Of a DNA stretch of 64,000 nt, positions 8,728-18,783 are shown one piece after another. The position numbers were made by a program, and so were the translations under genes. Each line of letters opens with the position of its first letter. The first letter of the stretch is position 1. This DNA comes from Agrobacterium tumefaciens (lineage in GTDB: Bacteria; Pseudomonadota; Alphaproteobacteria; Rhizobiales; Rhizobiaceae), in NCBI RefSeq assembly GCF_005221385.1, contig NZ_CP039905.1:62001-126000 (forward strand), in the 5' to 3' direction. The notes below the pieces were generated by a model that saw only the letters and a list, made by a program, of their open reading frames with translations, had not been told where the DNA came from and did no database searches.

Positions 8728-9717
8728 TCAACTCCCGTATCGTCTGTGTTCGCCTGACGCGAGAATAAGATCCACCATGATGTCCGGTTTTCCAGTAAGG
8801 TTTGAACGGATACTATCCGGATTCATCAGAGTGAAGACGGTCGAGAGAGCGTCTGCTGTCGTGGCGTCCGGCGCCACGACCGTCAGGCGCCGATAAGACG
8901 CGCTGGCATGGCCGTTGCGCGGGTCGAGGATATGGCTAAACCGGCGTGCGGTGTCGAATTGGAAGCCGGCCGGGCTGGATGTCGCGACCGCCCGGTCGAT
9001 AAGATCGAGAACGCTGTCGGGACGTTCGGCGCCCTGGAGGTCGGCAAGGCCGATGCGCCACGGAGTGCCGTCGCCCTGCGCGCCAATAACTCGACCTTCA
9101 CCCATGTCCACCATGCTGCTGGTGATACCCGCATCCCGCAGCAACGAAACCACGCGGTCGGTGACATAGCCTTGAGCTATGCCGTTCAGCGTCAGCGCCA
9201 TGCCTGGCCGCTTGAACACGATGCGGTCGCGGTTGAAGCGGACCGCGTCGAAGCCGACTCGCGCGACCGCCTGTGCGATTTGTTCGGGTGGAGGGCCGTC
9301 GGGATCCGCGCCGGGTGCCGAGAAATGATCGCGATAAAGCGCCCAAAGCGGCTGTATGGTCGGGTCGAAAGCACCGCCGCTCTCATGCCAATGGTGGTGG
9401 CAGGCTTCGAGCAGTGCTACCAGATCACCGGATGGTGCGGCCAGGCCACCGACTCGGTTCAGCTCGCTGATCGCGGATGTGCTCCTGTAAAGGCTGAACA
9501 CCTCTTCCAGCCGCGACACCTCCGTCACGACGCGGTTGATCAGCAGCTGGGCCTTGTCCCTGTCCTCGTGATGTAGGATAAGCGTCGCAGGTGCACCCAG
9601 CGCCTGCCCTTTCCAGGTGACCGCATGGGTCACCGCCCGCGCGGGCCGTATCAGGGGTAGGCCAGCGGCTGCGGCGAATATCGCAATGGCGCGGCGGCGG
9701 GTGACAATACTAGCCAT
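8728..9717 (-). CDS. nosX: NosX, FAD:protein FMN transferase (ApbE family)
   Basis: A 329-residue protein with a twin-arginine type leader (TRRRAIAIFAAAAGLPL). ApbE landmarks include LEEVFSLYRSTSAISELNR, GGAFDPTIQPLW, NGIAQGYVTDRV and the DATTADALSTV segment near the C-terminus. ApbE proteins transfer FMN covalently to a Thr in SGAT-type motifs; NosR, encoded in the same operon, has SGATVT, so NosX is expected to flavinylate it in the periplasm. It is the last gene of the nos operon, 43 bp after nosL. Confidence 0.94.
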   Translation of the reverse strand: MASIVTRRRAIAIFAAAAGLPLIRPARAVTHAVTWKGQALGAPATLILHHEDRDKAQLLINRVVTEVSRLEEVFSLYRSTSAISELNRVGGLAAPSGDLVALLEACHHHWHESGGAFDPTIQPLWALYRDHFSAPGADPDGPPPEQIAQAVARVGFDAVRFNRDRIVFKRPGMALTLNGIAQGYVTDRVVSLLRDAGITSSMVDMGEGRVIGAQGDGTPWRIGLADLQGAERPDSVLDLIDRAVATSSPAGFQFDTARRFSHILDPRNGHASASYRRLTVVAPDATTADALSTVFTLMNPDSIRSNLTGKPDIMVDLILASGEHRRYGS

Positions 9718-9760
9718 TTGTCTGTCCTTTCCCGGGTTCTACGAAATTTTCCGGCGTATT

Positions 9761-10279
9761 CTATCTCTCAGCATCGTCCGTCGTCGACCCTAGCACGTAA
9801 TCGCGAGGAACTTCTTCGAAGCTGACAACGCGGCCGCCATGCTCGTCGGCGAATTTGTCGGCGGCATCACGCGTCGAAAACGGTACCGTCTCGTCCGTGC
9901 CCATGCCGCCGCGCAGCCCGCTGCCGATCACGAAGAATGCGAGGCGCGCATCGATCCAGTTATCGGCTCCAGGCTCTTCCCATGTGGTTGCCTTAGCCAT
10001 ATCCGACACATAGATGGCCGCAATGTCCTTTGGCTCCTCTGGCAGCATCGTGAATGCGAGCGTGTCTCGCGCCGAACTGAACCAGATAGGCTCTGGGATT
10101 TGGGACATTATAATCTGTCCCTTGGGGCCCGGATGTTCCAGAACATTCATCCCACAATAACGGCCCATCGCTTCCTCGGTGAGTGCGTAGGGAGCTGGTG
10201 GCGTCACGTCCTTTTCCTCGCTGCAGCCTGATAAGATAAGGCCGCAGAGCAAGAGTGCGATGACGGGAGCAATCTTCAT
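9761..10279 (-). CDS. nosL: NosL, copper-binding lipoprotein for N2O reductase assembly
   Basis: A 172-residue product with a lipobox (LILSGC, lipidated Cys19) and the NosL hallmark RYCGM (Cys42, Met44), the likely Cu(I) site. NosL is a copper chaperone that delivers Cu(I) to the NosDFY/NosZ machinery. The start overlaps the nosY stop by 4 bp, indicating translational coupling. The C-terminal GTDETVPFSTRDAADKFADE segment is typical of the family. Confidence 0.94.
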   Translation of the reverse strand: MKIAPVIALLLCGLILSGCSEEKDVTPPAPYALTEEAMGRYCGMNVLEHPGPKGQIIMSQIPEPIWFSSARDTLAFTMLPEEPKDIAAIYVSDMAKATTWEEPGADNWIDARLAFFVIGSGLRGGMGTDETVPFSTRDAADKFADEHGGRVVSFEEVPRDYVLGSTTDDAER

Positions 10280-11103
10280 AGCTCTCTCCTTGAGAATATC
10301 CTAAGCGCGAGCGCAAGCGGCGCGGCGATCCAGGTGACGAGAGCAGCAACGAGCATGGGCCCGTTGAGCCCTGTATGTCCGGCGATGCCGCCGAGCCCCG
10401 AAAGCGCGCCCGCCTCTCCCGAGCCCAGATTGAGGAGTCGATAGGCATCGGTCGGGTTGAGGACGAGCAGGACATCGAGAAGTCCGCTGGGCAGCGGCCG
10501 GCCTTCTGCGGCCACCAATGCTCCCAGCAGAGCCATGTCGTAGATCAGCACAAAGAACAGCCAGACGCCGATCGCGATGCCGCCGGCCGTGCTCCGCTCG
10601 CTGGAAAGCGCGCTCGTTACATAGCCGATAGCAATGAATACCATGCCGAGCAGGATTGATGAAGCAATCATCGACAGGAAGGCCCACCAACTGGCCAGGC
10701 CGATCTCGGTTCCGGTTACCGCCAGTACGGCAGCAGCAGTGCCATAGCCGAACAGGGTGGCGAAAGAGAGGATCGCCAGATGCCCGAGGAACTTGCCGAA
10801 GACGATCTGCCACCGACCGATCGGATAGCTGATCAGCAGCAGCATCGTACCACGTTCTACTTCGCCGACAATCGCATCATGCGCCAGCAGCAGTGCAATC
10901 AGCGGCACCAGAAATATGGTAAGGCTCGACAGGCTGACGATGACGATATCGAGCTGGTTGACGCCGACATTGCCGGTCGGCGCGCTGCCGAGGAAGGACA
11001 GAGTGAGCGCAAGCGCTGCCAGCAACAGCGTCGTGGCCAGCACCCAGCGGTTCCGCAGGCCTTCCTGGATCTCCTTGCGCGCCACGATCAATATATTGTT
11101 CAT
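10276..11103 (-). CDS. nosY: NosY, ABC transporter permease for NosZ copper-site maturation
   Basis: A 275-residue ABC-2 type membrane protein with about six hydrophobic segments. It starts MNNILIVARKEIQEGLRNRW, typical of NosY, and has the conserved GEVERGTMLLLISYPIGRW region. With NosF (ATPase) and NosD it forms the inner-membrane complex needed to build the CuZ site of NosZ. The ATG overlaps the nosF stop by 4 bp and its own stop overlaps nosL by 4 bp. Confidence 0.95.
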   Translation of the reverse strand: MNNILIVARKEIQEGLRNRWVLATTLLLAALALTLSFLGSAPTGNVGVNQLDIVIVSLSSLTIFLVPLIALLLAHDAIVGEVERGTMLLLISYPIGRWQIVFGKFLGHLAILSFATLFGYGTAAAVLAVTGTEIGLASWWAFLSMIASSILLGMVFIAIGYVTSALSSERSTAGGIAIGVWLFFVLIYDMALLGALVAAEGRPLPSGLLDVLLVLNPTDAYRLLNLGSGEAGALSGLGGIAGHTGLNGPMLVAALVTWIAAPLALALRIFSRREL

Positions 11104-12020
11104 CGCATCATCCCCCGTCCGCCAAGGAAATGGGCGTAGAGTTCATCGAGCGTCGGCTCCACCACATGCAGCGCCGTAACTGCGGCGGGATCGGCCGTGA
11201 CGTCCCTGAGGATCGAGATTTTGTTTTCTGGTGTAACCTCCGCCTCGAAGGTGCGGTCCCTGATCGCCTTCCAGGCGACCTGCCCGCCGCTCGGAGCGGT
11301 TATTCCCGCGCCGTCCGCCAGCGTGACGCTGATCCGGGTCGGCAGGCGGGCGATGCCCCGCAGCTTCTCCAGCGTGCCGTCGGCGATTGCCACACCCTCG
11401 TTGATGATGATCACCCGGTCGGTGCGATCTTCAAGTTCCGTCAGCGCATGCGAGGAAAGCAGGATCGTTGTACCTGCCGAGCGCAGGCCGGACACCAGTT
11501 CATAAAAATTTCGTCTCAATGCCGGATCAAGGCCGCTGGTGGGCTCGTCGAGCAGCAGGATGCGCGGTGCGCCGAGCAGCGCCTGCGCCAGTCCCAGTCG
11601 TTGCCGCATGCCCTTGGAATAGGTCCGGACGGGGCGATCGGCTGCAGCCGGCGCGAGCCCGACGCGCTCGAACAGGCCCTCCATGTCCGACATATCCACA
11701 CGTTTCAGCCGTGCATAGAAGTTAAGCGTCTCGCGCCCCGTCAGCGCCATGTGGAAGGAGACGCTCTCCGGCAGGTAACCGAGCCGCTGGCGCACAGCGA
11801 AATCGCCCCTGGCCGGGTCTTCGCCCAGCACCTGAACTGTGCCTTGCGTCGGCCGGATGAGGCCGAGCATCAGCTTGATCAGCGTCGTCTTGCCCGCGCC
11901 GTTATGACCGACAAGCGCGACCGTCTGCCCCTGCTCAAGTTCGAAGGATACATTCTTGACCGCTTCGATCCGGCCGTAGCGTTTCGCCACGCCTGATAAT
12001 GTGACCGTGGGTGCCGTCAC
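11100..12020 (-). CDS. nosF: NosF, ABC transporter ATPase
   Basis: The GTG at 12020-12018 is chosen as start. It overlaps the nosD stop in a GTGA arrangement and begins directly before the conserved fold (VTAPTVTLSGVAKRYGRIEA). An upstream ATG at 12170 would only add residues read from inside nosD. The resulting 306-residue protein has Walker A GHNGAGKTT, signature YSKGMRQRLGLAQ, Walker B ILLLDEPTSGLDP and the switch His in LSSHAL. It powers the NosDFY maturation complex. Confidence 0.94.
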   Translation of the reverse strand: MTAPTVTLSGVAKRYGRIEAVKNVSFELEQGQTVALVGHNGAGKTTLIKLMLGLIRPTQGTVQVLGEDPARGDFAVRQRLGYLPESVSFHMALTGRETLNFYARLKRVDMSDMEGLFERVGLAPAAADRPVRTYSKGMRQRLGLAQALLGAPRILLLDEPTSGLDPALRRNFYELVSGLRSAGTTILLSSHALTELEDRTDRVIIINEGVAIADGTLEKLRGIARLPTRISVTLADGAGITAPSGGQVAWKAIRDRTFEAEVTPENKISILRDVTADPAAVTALHVVEPTLDELYAHFLGGRGMMR

Positions 12021-13387
12021 TGCAAACCGTCCTTTTGTCTTGTCGGTGCCATCAACGGATGGCTGTCTATCACGCCGCCGGGCAACAGCGCCGGAAACTG
12101 GACCTGGGCCCAGCGGATGATCTGCACGGCTGGGCTCGATGTGAGAACTTTGGCCTGCGGCGAGGTCCACAGGACCTTGTCCATGAGGTCGTTCGGGCGA
12201 TAGGCATTATCGCCGATTCCATCGCCATCAAGGTCAAAGGCCGGGTTGTCGCTCCAGTAGTTGCCGCGCCCGTCCACCGACCAGTCCAGATAGCGGGTGC
12301 CCACATATTTCACCTGATTGCGATTATCGATGAAGGCATTGCCGGTCATCGTATTGCCTTCCGACCCGGCGGTGAAATGGATGCCGATGGCGCAGCCCCG
12401 GAATTCGTTGCCGCGCAGCTTGTTCCTGTTGGCATTGTAGATAAAGACGCATTTCTCGGGCCCGAGCCGCATGCCGCCCTCGATGGCGCCCGTCGTCTCG
12501 GCATCATCCTTCACACCATGATCGGAATCTTGGATTCCTGCCATCGTCCAGCGGACCGTCGGCTGTAGCCGGCCGCGTATGATATTGCCCGATATCGTCG
12601 AACTGTTGGCCGAATTCAGCAGCAGGCCATGGTCGCGGTCGCCATCGGAGGTGTTGTGGACGATCTTCAGCCGGTTGGAGAACATGATGGCGTAGCCGAC
12701 GGAATTGCCTGTCGAGACATTGCCGCTGATCACGCTGTCATTGGTATACATATAATGGATGGCGAAGCGCAGGTCACGGATGCGGTTGCCGCTGAAGACG
12801 TTCTTCTTACTAGCCATCGTGGCGATTCCGTCGCGACCGAAGCTGATATCGTTATCGATGACCTTGCCGCCCGGCGCGTTCCACACCGATATGCCGCTGC
12901 CGAACTCGCTCATCCGACCATCCTTGAGGCCGACGATCACGTTCTTCCGGGCCAACGAGTCTTTCGCGCCGTGGAGATAGATGCCGAACAGGTTTCCGGT
13001 GAGGGTGTTGTTCTCGATGATCGCGCCGGTCGCCGTCCGGGCTGCGAAAATGCCGGAATCCAGCGTCGACAGGTTCATGCCCGAGCCGGTGACCGCGATG
13101 CCGCGCACGGCAACCTTTTCCGCCTCGATGGTAACAACGCTGCCCTTGCCGTTGCCGACGATGCTGGCTCCGTCCTCGCCGTCCAGCGTTACCGGCTTGT
13201 CGATGACCAGCGGTCCATCGTGCCGGCCCGGCTTGAGGCGTATCCGGTCGCCCGGAGCTGCCGCTTTAAGAACGGCGGACAGCGTCGGCCCGTCGGAAGG
13301 TGTGACGATCCATTCCGCCGCCAGCGCAACCGAAGGAATGGCGGCCAGAAGGGCCGCCATCCAGAGTTTTGCCAATCTATACCGCAT
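12017..13387 (-). CDS. nosD: NosD, periplasmic beta-helix protein for CuZ assembly
   Basis: A 456-residue product with a signal peptide ([23 protein letters not shown]) followed by parallel beta-helix (CASH/PbH1) repeats rich in N/G turns such as IIENNTLTGNLFGIYLHGA and VISGNVSTGNSVGYAIMF. NosD docks on NosY and passes copper to NosZ. Its ATG shares one base with the nosZ stop (TGATG), so translation is coupled. Confidence 0.95.
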   Translation of the reverse strand: MRYRLAKLWMAALLAAIPSVALAAEWIVTPSDGPTLSAVLKAAAPGDRIRLKPGRHDGPLVIDKPVTLDGEDGASIVGNGKGSVVTIEAEKVAVRGIAVTGSGMNLSTLDSGIFAARTATGAIIENNTLTGNLFGIYLHGAKDSLARKNVIVGLKDGRMSEFGSGISVWNAPGGKVIDNDISFGRDGIATMASKKNVFSGNRIRDLRFAIHYMYTNDSVISGNVSTGNSVGYAIMFSNRLKIVHNTSDGDRDHGLLLNSANSSTISGNIIRGRLQPTVRWTMAGIQDSDHGVKDDAETTGAIEGGMRLGPEKCVFIYNANRNKLRGNEFRGCAIGIHFTAGSEGNTMTGNAFIDNRNQVKYVGTRYLDWSVDGRGNYWSDNPAFDLDGDGIGDNAYRPNDLMDKVLWTSPQAKVLTSSPAVQIIRWAQVQFPALLPGGVIDSHPLMAPTRQKDGLQ

Positions 13388-15303
13388 CAGGCCGATTTAG
13401 GCTCCACCAGCATGCGGCCCTTCATTTCCATGTGCATGGCATGGCAGAACCACGAGCAATAGTACCAGTAGACGCCAGGCCGGTCGGCCTTGAACGTCAC
13501 CGAGGCGGTAGCCTGAGGTGCGACCTCCATGTTGATTCCGTAGTTGACGATGCAGAAGCCGTGGGTCAGGTCCTCCACCTCGTCAATATTGGTCACATAC
13601 ACTGTGACTTCGTCGCCCTGCTTGACCGTAAAGGATTCGAGCCCGAACGCCGGCGCCGACGAGGTCATGTAGACGCGCACCTTGTTGCCGTCGCGAATGA
13701 TCTCCGAATCGATGAGCAGGTCGATATTGTCCTTCTTGGCCTGTTCCACGGCATCGGCGAAGAAGACATCGTCACGGCTCCAGATGCTGACCGGATTGAT
13801 CTTCGAAGCATGGACGATGGTTGCGTCATGCGGTTCGGCGAAAGTCGGGTTGTCATGCACAAGCACCATCTGATCGCCGGAAATGTCGATCAACTGATCG
13901 CATTCGGGCTTCAGCGGGCCGACGTTGAGGAACCGGTCCTTCGAGAACTTGTTCAGCGAGATCAGCCACTTGCCATCGGCTTCCTTGGTCTGGCCCATGG
14001 AGGTATGGTTGTGGCCCGGCTGATAGTGGACGTCGAGCTTCTGGCGAATCGGATCGATCTTCTCGCCGGCAAAGGCGCGCTTGGCGTCCTCGATGTTCCA
14101 CTTGCAGATCTGGCTGTCGATGAACAGCGTCGTATAGGCGTTGCCCTTGTTGTCATAAGCCGTGTGCAACGGACCGAGGCCGAGTTCCGGCTCGGCGACC
14201 ACCACGTCGCGCGGCTTGATCTTGTCGTCGAAGAGATCGTCGAACTTGCGCACGTCGAACACCGTGACGGTCGGGGATAGCTTGCCGGCGGCGACCACGT
14301 GGATGCCATCGGGGGCGGTGTTCATGCCGTGCGGGCCGTTGGAAACCGGGACATAACGGGTGTAGGCGGATCCCGCCCGACCGTCGATCACCGGTACGCC
14401 GTTCATTTCCTTGAAGTCGCCCTTGGCGACGGCTTCCTCGATCCGCTTGATGTTGAAGATGACGACCCAGTCCTGCTCCTTCGACATCATCTCTTCGAGC
14501 GTGACGCCCTTTTCGGAATTGTAGCAGGTCGCAAAGCAGTATTTGCCCTGGTAATCGGCATCGACATTGTCGAGGTTGCCATCGACGATCACCTGCCATG
14601 CAACCTCCATGGTCTCGCCGTCGACCGCCGAGAAGATCGAGAAATATTCGGTGGGCTTGTCGAGGATCTTGCCGTCGTTCGGCAGCGGCACACCGTCCTC
14701 GCCGTTGCAGAACACATAGCCGGTCTTAGGGTATTTCTGAACGCGCAGGCCATGCACGGTGTGCTGGTTCGGCAGTTCGATGATCTTGTCGCATTTCATG
14801 ACGTCGAGGCGGATGCGGCAGACCCGGGTATTGGACTTGTCGTTCGCATAGAGATAGCGACCGTCATAGGTGCCGTCGGTGAAGGACAGATGCGGGTGGT
14901 GCAGGTCCCCGTTGTGATAGACGCCGCCCTTGTCCTTGAGGTACTCGATCGTTTCGGGACGCAGGCCTTCGGTCATCACCTTCAGGCTTTCATTGGTCTG
15001 GCCCCAGCCGGTGGCGCTGCACCGATTAAACACCGGAATGCGCATGAATTCGCGCATCGATGGAAGTCCGACAATGCGGACCTCGCCGCTCTGGCCGCTG
15101 GAGAAGAACGTGTAATATTCGTCCAGTTCGCCGGGCTTGACCTCGTAGGGCAATTCTCCGCTGGTGGCGGCCTTCGCGGGCGTGCCGCCGCCGGCAAAGG
15201 TCAGCGCGCCACCGGCGGTGGCAGCGCCTGCAGCCGCGACGGCGGCGGTTGATCCCAGAAGCTGGCGTCTGTTCAGGCGCGGTTGGGTATCGTCGTTGGA
15301 CAT
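13387..15303 (-). CDS. nosZ: NosZ, nitrous-oxide reductase (clade I, Tat-exported)
   Basis: A 638-residue periplasmic multicopper enzyme that reduces N2O to N2. The Tat leader has Arg12-Arg13 ([18 protein letters not shown]), placing it in clade I. The N-terminal seven-bladed propeller carries the CuZ histidines (for example [13 protein letters not shown] and GPLHTAYD). The C-terminal cupredoxin domain carries CuA ligands in [12 protein letters not shown]: Cys616, Trp618, Cys620, His624 and Met627. All key residues seen are present and the length is normal. A GGGAAGACACC ribosome site precedes the ATG. NosR lies 55 bp upstream. Confidence 0.97.
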   Translation of the reverse strand: MSNDDTQPRLNRRQLLGSTAAVAAAGAATAGGALTFAGGGTPAKAATSGELPYEVKPGELDEYYTFFSSGQSGEVRIVGLPSMREFMRIPVFNRCSATGWGQTNESLKVMTEGLRPETIEYLKDKGGVYHNGDLHHPHLSFTDGTYDGRYLYANDKSNTRVCRIRLDVMKCDKIIELPNQHTVHGLRVQKYPKTGYVFCNGEDGVPLPNDGKILDKPTEYFSIFSAVDGETMEVAWQVIVDGNLDNVDADYQGKYCFATCYNSEKGVTLEEMMSKEQDWVVIFNIKRIEEAVAKGDFKEMNGVPVIDGRAGSAYTRYVPVSNGPHGMNTAPDGIHVVAAGKLSPTVTVFDVRKFDDLFDDKIKPRDVVVAEPELGLGPLHTAYDNKGNAYTTLFIDSQICKWNIEDAKRAFAGEKIDPIRQKLDVHYQPGHNHTSMGQTKEADGKWLISLNKFSKDRFLNVGPLKPECDQLIDISGDQMVLVHDNPTFAEPHDATIVHASKINPVSIWSRDDVFFADAVEQAKKDNIDLLIDSEIIRDGNKVRVYMTSSAPAFGLESFTVKQGDEVTVYVTNIDEVEDLTHGFCIVNYGINMEVAPQATASVTFKADRPGVYWYYCSWFCHAMHMEMKGRMLVEPKSA

Positions 15304-15358
15304 GGTGTCTTCCCTTGTTGCTGGTGTTGTTGGCCCAGACGTCTGTCCGCTGCCGAAT

Positions 15359-17620
15359 TCATGTTTTCTTTATGGCTTCGCCATTGTGGGTGACGACGGT
15401 TCTGGGCGGGCTTTCACCGCGCGATGCCGGCGTCGACAGAGCCATGAACTTCTCCCGTTTCAGGCGGACCTGGATCATGTGCGGGCAGCGATGATCATCG
15501 TGATAGAGTTCCTGGCAATGCATGCAGTAGATACACTCGTTGACATTGATCTGGCCTTCCGGATGAATGGACTGCACAGGACATTCCTTGGCACAACGCT
15601 GGCATGGCGTGCCGCATTCGGGCCAGCGCTTCAGCCATTCGAACATGCGGATCCGGCCGGGAATGGCCAGCGCCGCACCAAGCGGGCAGAGATAGCGGCA
15701 GTAGAAACGTTCGATGAACAGGCCGGCGGCCAGAAGCGTCAAAGCGAAGATGACGAAGGGCCACTCGCGGGCGAACTTCAGAATGATTGCCGTCTTGAAC
15801 GGTTCCACTTCGGCCAGCATCTCGGCATAGGCCATCGAATAGAAGGACAGCCCGAAAAGCCCGAGGAAAATGATGTACTTGATCGGCCAGAGGCGCTCGT
15901 GCAGGCCCCATGGCACCTTCACCTGCGGGATCTTCAGCTTTACGGCAATCTTGTTGAGCAGTTCCTGCAGCGCTCCGAACGGGCAGAGCCAGCCGCAGAA
16001 AGGGCCACGTCCCCAGAACAGCAGGCCGGCGGCAACCGCGGCCCAGAGTATGAAGATCAGCGGCGCTGCCAGAAAGAACTCCCACCGGAACGACGTGACG
16101 AGCGAATTGATGAACGTCAGGACATTGACCACGGAAAGCTGGGCATTGGCGTACCAGCCGAGCCAAACTAGGGTGAAAACGAGATAGCTTGTGCGGACCC
16201 ACGCAAACAGTTTCGGCCGCTTCACTAGCCAGTCCTGGAAAAAGAAAATTCCGGTGAGCACGAGAAGGGCGGCCACGGTGATGGCCATCGTCACCCGGTT
16301 CATGTCCCAGATGCTGACCCAGAGCGGCGGCGCGTCGGGTAGTGGTTCGGTCTGGGTCACCACCGCCGGTTCTTCGGCGGAAGTTTCGGTCCTGGCCGCC
16401 GCGACGGGCGTCACCACCCGGGTAACGGTGTAGTAGGAAGACGGCAGCGTATAGCCAAGATTGAAAGCGATAGCAGCCTTGTCACGCGCCACGGTGCTGC
16501 GCTGCGCTAGCAATTGCAGTTCGAATGGTTCAGTTATATCGAACTGGAAATCGGTGGGCACGACGAAAAGGGCGATCTCCCGCAGACGAGGGGCGCCGTC
16601 CGTTGCGAAAGCCGAAATCCTGGTGTGGTTGCGATCCCTGAACCGCAAACCCTGGCCGTTCTGCAGCAACTCGATGCGGTCGAAAATGCCACCCCGGACA
16701 TAGCCGGAGCCCTTGAACGAATAGGCGCCGTCGCCCGCGACGAGGAGAGCCGACTGGCCCGGCTTCAACCGGGACTGGAGCCGCTGATAGCCCGTCTCGC
16801 CAAGCAGCGTCTTCCCGATAACCGGCACGCTGACAGGGGCAATGTAGAGATCGATGAACCTGTCTTCAGGCTGCGGTGTTTCCGGCTTCTTCGCCGCCTC
16901 CGCGTGACCGGCATCCGCGAACGCTCTCGAAACTTCGCCGACTGTCAGGCGCAGGCTTCGGATCGACCCATCACCGAGCAGTGTCTCCCAGTCGCTTGCT
17001 TCCGTTTTCGAAAGATCGAGCGTCCTCTTCTCAGTTACCGCCTGTGTGTTCGCAACGCTTTCCCCGCTTAGCCGGTTGCTGCGGATCAGCGCCACCGCGG
17101 ACCGCACGACGCTGTCGCTCATCACCAGAACGGTCACGGTGGCGCCGCTGACGATGTCCACTTGCGGCGGGCGCTCCTGACCGGCGGCGACGCGGCCGAG
17201 ATCCTTGCCGATAATCGAGTTCAGGCCGGCGACTACGTCTTTCTCGGGAATGCCGATCAGTACGATCGGTTCCTTGTGATCGACGAGCTTGATCCCGCGA
17301 ATAATGCCCGATCGCTCGATACCGACGACGATATGGATAGGCTTGCCGGAATAGCCGATGGAGCTGGTGAAATCGGAATTCAGATAGGCATAGCCGAGCA
17401 ATTCCTCGCCCTTATAGACTGGCGCGATAGGCGGATCGCCTTCTACCGCGCCGAACCGGTCTGCGCCCTCAAAAAGTTCACTTGGCTGAAGCTCCTCGAG
17501 ATAGCTTGTTAACAGGTTCGCCGCCGCACTAGGGGTGGCATTCATCCAGGCGACAACGAAGACGGACATCCACAAGATGCTCAGTAGCCATGCGCGTTGT
17601 TTGTTTTCGAACGACGCCAT
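15359..17620 (-). CDS. nosR: NosR, polytopic flavo-iron-sulfur protein for NosZ expression and electron supply
   Basis: A 753-residue inner-membrane protein. An N-terminal hydrophobic segment precedes a periplasmic FMN-binding domain with [16 protein letters not shown], where the second Thr is the expected FMN attachment point. This is followed by several membrane helices, two cytoplasmic CxxxCP motifs ([16 protein letters not shown] and [12 protein letters not shown]), and two 4Fe-4S clusters ([31 protein letters not shown]). NosR is required for nosZ transcription and for reduction of NosZ. It is the first gene of the operon; the promoter lies in 17621-17764, shared with the divergent ferritin-like gene. 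Confidence 0.96.
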   Translation of the reverse strand: MASFENKQRAWLLSILWMSVFVVAWMNATPSAAANLLTSYLEELQPSELFEGADRFGAVEGDPPIAPVYKGEELLGYAYLNSDFTSSIGYSGKPIHIVVGIERSGIIRGIKLVDHKEPIVLIGIPEKDVVAGLNSIIGKDLGRVAAGQERPPQVDIVSGATVTVLVMSDSVVRSAVALIRSNRLSGESVANTQAVTEKRTLDLSKTEASDWETLLGDGSIRSLRLTVGEVSRAFADAGHAEAAKKPETPQPEDRFIDLYIAPVSVPVIGKTLLGETGYQRLQSRLKPGQSALLVAGDGAYSFKGSGYVRGGIFDRIELLQNGQGLRFRDRNHTRISAFATDGAPRLREIALFVVPTDFQFDITEPFELQLLAQRSTVARDKAAIAFNLGYTLPSSYYTVTRVVTPVAAARTETSAEEPAVVTQTEPLPDAPPLWVSIWDMNRVTMAITVAALLVLTGIFFFQDWLVKRPKLFAWVRTSYLVFTLVWLGWYANAQLSVVNVLTFINSLVTSFRWEFFLAAPLIFILWAAVAAGLLFWGRGPFCGWLCPFGALQELLNKIAVKLKIPQVKVPWGLHERLWPIKYIIFLGLFGLSFYSMAYAEMLAEVEPFKTAIILKFAREWPFVIFALTLLAAGLFIERFYCRYLCPLGAALAIPGRIRMFEWLKRWPECGTPCQRCAKECPVQSIHPEGQINVNECIYCMHCQELYHDDHRCPHMIQVRLKREKFMALSTPASRGESPPRTVVTHNGEAIKKT

Positions 17621-17711
17621 TAATACCGTCTTTCTAATGTTTACAGTGACACACCGAATTTCATGAATAGTCTAGAGCTTCTATGAGGGAAATCAAACGC
17701 TCCAAAACAAA

Positions 17712-17725
17712 TTGTTGCAAAACAC
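17712..17725. promoter_or_regulatory. possible FNR/FixK/Dnr-type box between nosR and ferritin-like gene
   Basis: TTGTT-GCAA-AACAC is a 14-bp near-palindrome (one mismatch from TTGTT-N4-AACAA) located 92 bp upstream of nosR and 40 bp upstream of the divergent gene. It resembles the TTGAT-N4-ATCAA class bound by FNR-family regulators that control nos genes, but the half-sites deviate from consensus. Suggestive only. Confidence 0.3.
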
Positions 17726-17764
17726 GGTCTATGCGACAACGATTGCACGACGAAGGAGATAAAC

Positions 17765-18619
17765 ATGCCGACAACGGAAAGCGATCCTTGGGAGGTCGCA
17801 TCGATGAATGAACTGTTGGCACTAGCCCGCTCTATGGAGCAAGAATCCATCGATGGCTATGTCGCGCTAGCGGCGCGCATGAGAAGCATGGATCGTCCCG
17901 ATCTCGCCGTAGTGTTCGAAAAACTAATTGTAGAGGAAGAGGGTCATCTCGCAAAGGTGGATGATTGGCAAGAGGCGTCCGGTCAGCCGCGTGAGGCGAT
18001 GATACATCCTCCCGAAGACGTTTTTGACGACGAGGGGGCCAGCATGGTCGCACCTGACATGCTCAGCGCCTACCGCGCTTTTTCCATGGCGGTGCGAAAT
18101 GAAGAACGTGCCTTTGCGTTCTGGACTTATGTCGCCGCGCACGCGAAATCCGACGCGATCCGCAATGCTGCCGAGCGCATGGCGCGAGAAGAATTGGGCC
18201 ACGTCGCAAAGCTCAGGAGCGAACGCAGGCGTGCCTTTCATCGTGAGCGTCGCAGGACGACCGACGCTGCGAGCACCAATTTGCGGGCGCTGGAAACGCG
18301 GCTTGCCGAGCAGTTCCGACACCTCGCCAAGGTTGCTGGTGAGCAGAAGATCGGTAAATTGCAGACCTTGGCCGAACAAGCCCGGCTGCGTGCTGAATCG
18401 CTTGCCGGAACCCCATTTGCATCTGCACCGCTTCTTGAAGCGGTGCCCGATGCGGCAACTGAACAGATCCTATCGCTCTGCGAGCTTCTAACCGATTGTT
18501 ATCTCGACCTTGGCGAGACCGCGACCGACGAGTTGGAACGGGATCGCGCTCAGGGTTTCGCGGCGGAATTGATCGATAGCCTACGTACGCTCCGCTCCGG
18601 GAGGCGCGCTGAGATTTAG
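17765..18619 (+). CDS. ferritin-like/rubrerythrin-type diiron domain protein
   Basis: A 284-residue soluble protein with no signal peptide. The N-terminal half (residues about 15-160) forms a four-helix bundle of ferritin-like type with repeated Glu/ExxH elements: SMEQESIDGY, VEEEGHLAKVDD, NEERAFAFWTY and REELGHVAKLRSE, matching a di-iron site. The C-terminal half (about 165-284) is helical and Arg/Glu-rich without a recognised fold. It is divergent from nosR across 144 bp and is preceded by AAGGAG. Its role beside nos genes is unknown; iron/redox handling or protection from NO/peroxide is a guess. Confidence 0.75.
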   Translation: MPTTESDPWEVASMNELLALARSMEQESIDGYVALAARMRSMDRPDLAVVFEKLIVEEEGHLAKVDDWQEASGQPREAMIHPPEDVFDDEGASMVAPDMLSAYRAFSMAVRNEERAFAFWTYVAAHAKSDAIRNAAERMAREELGHVAKLRSERRRAFHRERRRTTDAASTNLRALETRLAEQFRHLAKVAGEQKIGKLQTLAEQARLRAESLAGTPFASAPLLEAVPDAATEQILSLCELLTDCYLDLGETATDELERDRAQGFAAELIDSLRTLRSGRRAEI

Positions 18620-18739
18620 GGGTGGGTCTTTATCTGGCGACGTGCACATGACAGCGAGGTTGATTGAGCCTGACAATAGGGGCTAGGCGACCACTGGGCC
18701 TTCGCATCTAAGGCTTCGTGCGCCGCTTGCGCGCAAACG

Positions 18740-18769
18740 GGCGTTACGAATGAGGGCGTTACGAATGAG
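18740..18769. repeat. 15-bp perfect tandem duplication
   Basis: GGCGTTACGAATGAG occurs twice head to tail (18740-18754 and 18755-18769), ending just before the ribosome site of the gene at 18784. It may be simple slippage or a duplicated leader or operator. Confidence 0.9.
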
Positions 18770-18783
18770 AAGGAGTGAGCAAA

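Noticed and set aside
14299..16171. Long plus-strand ORFs (317 and 335 codons) across nosZ and nosR
   Set aside because: Antisense to nosZ and nosR, which carry complete catalytic motifs; the antisense products show no recognisable domain.
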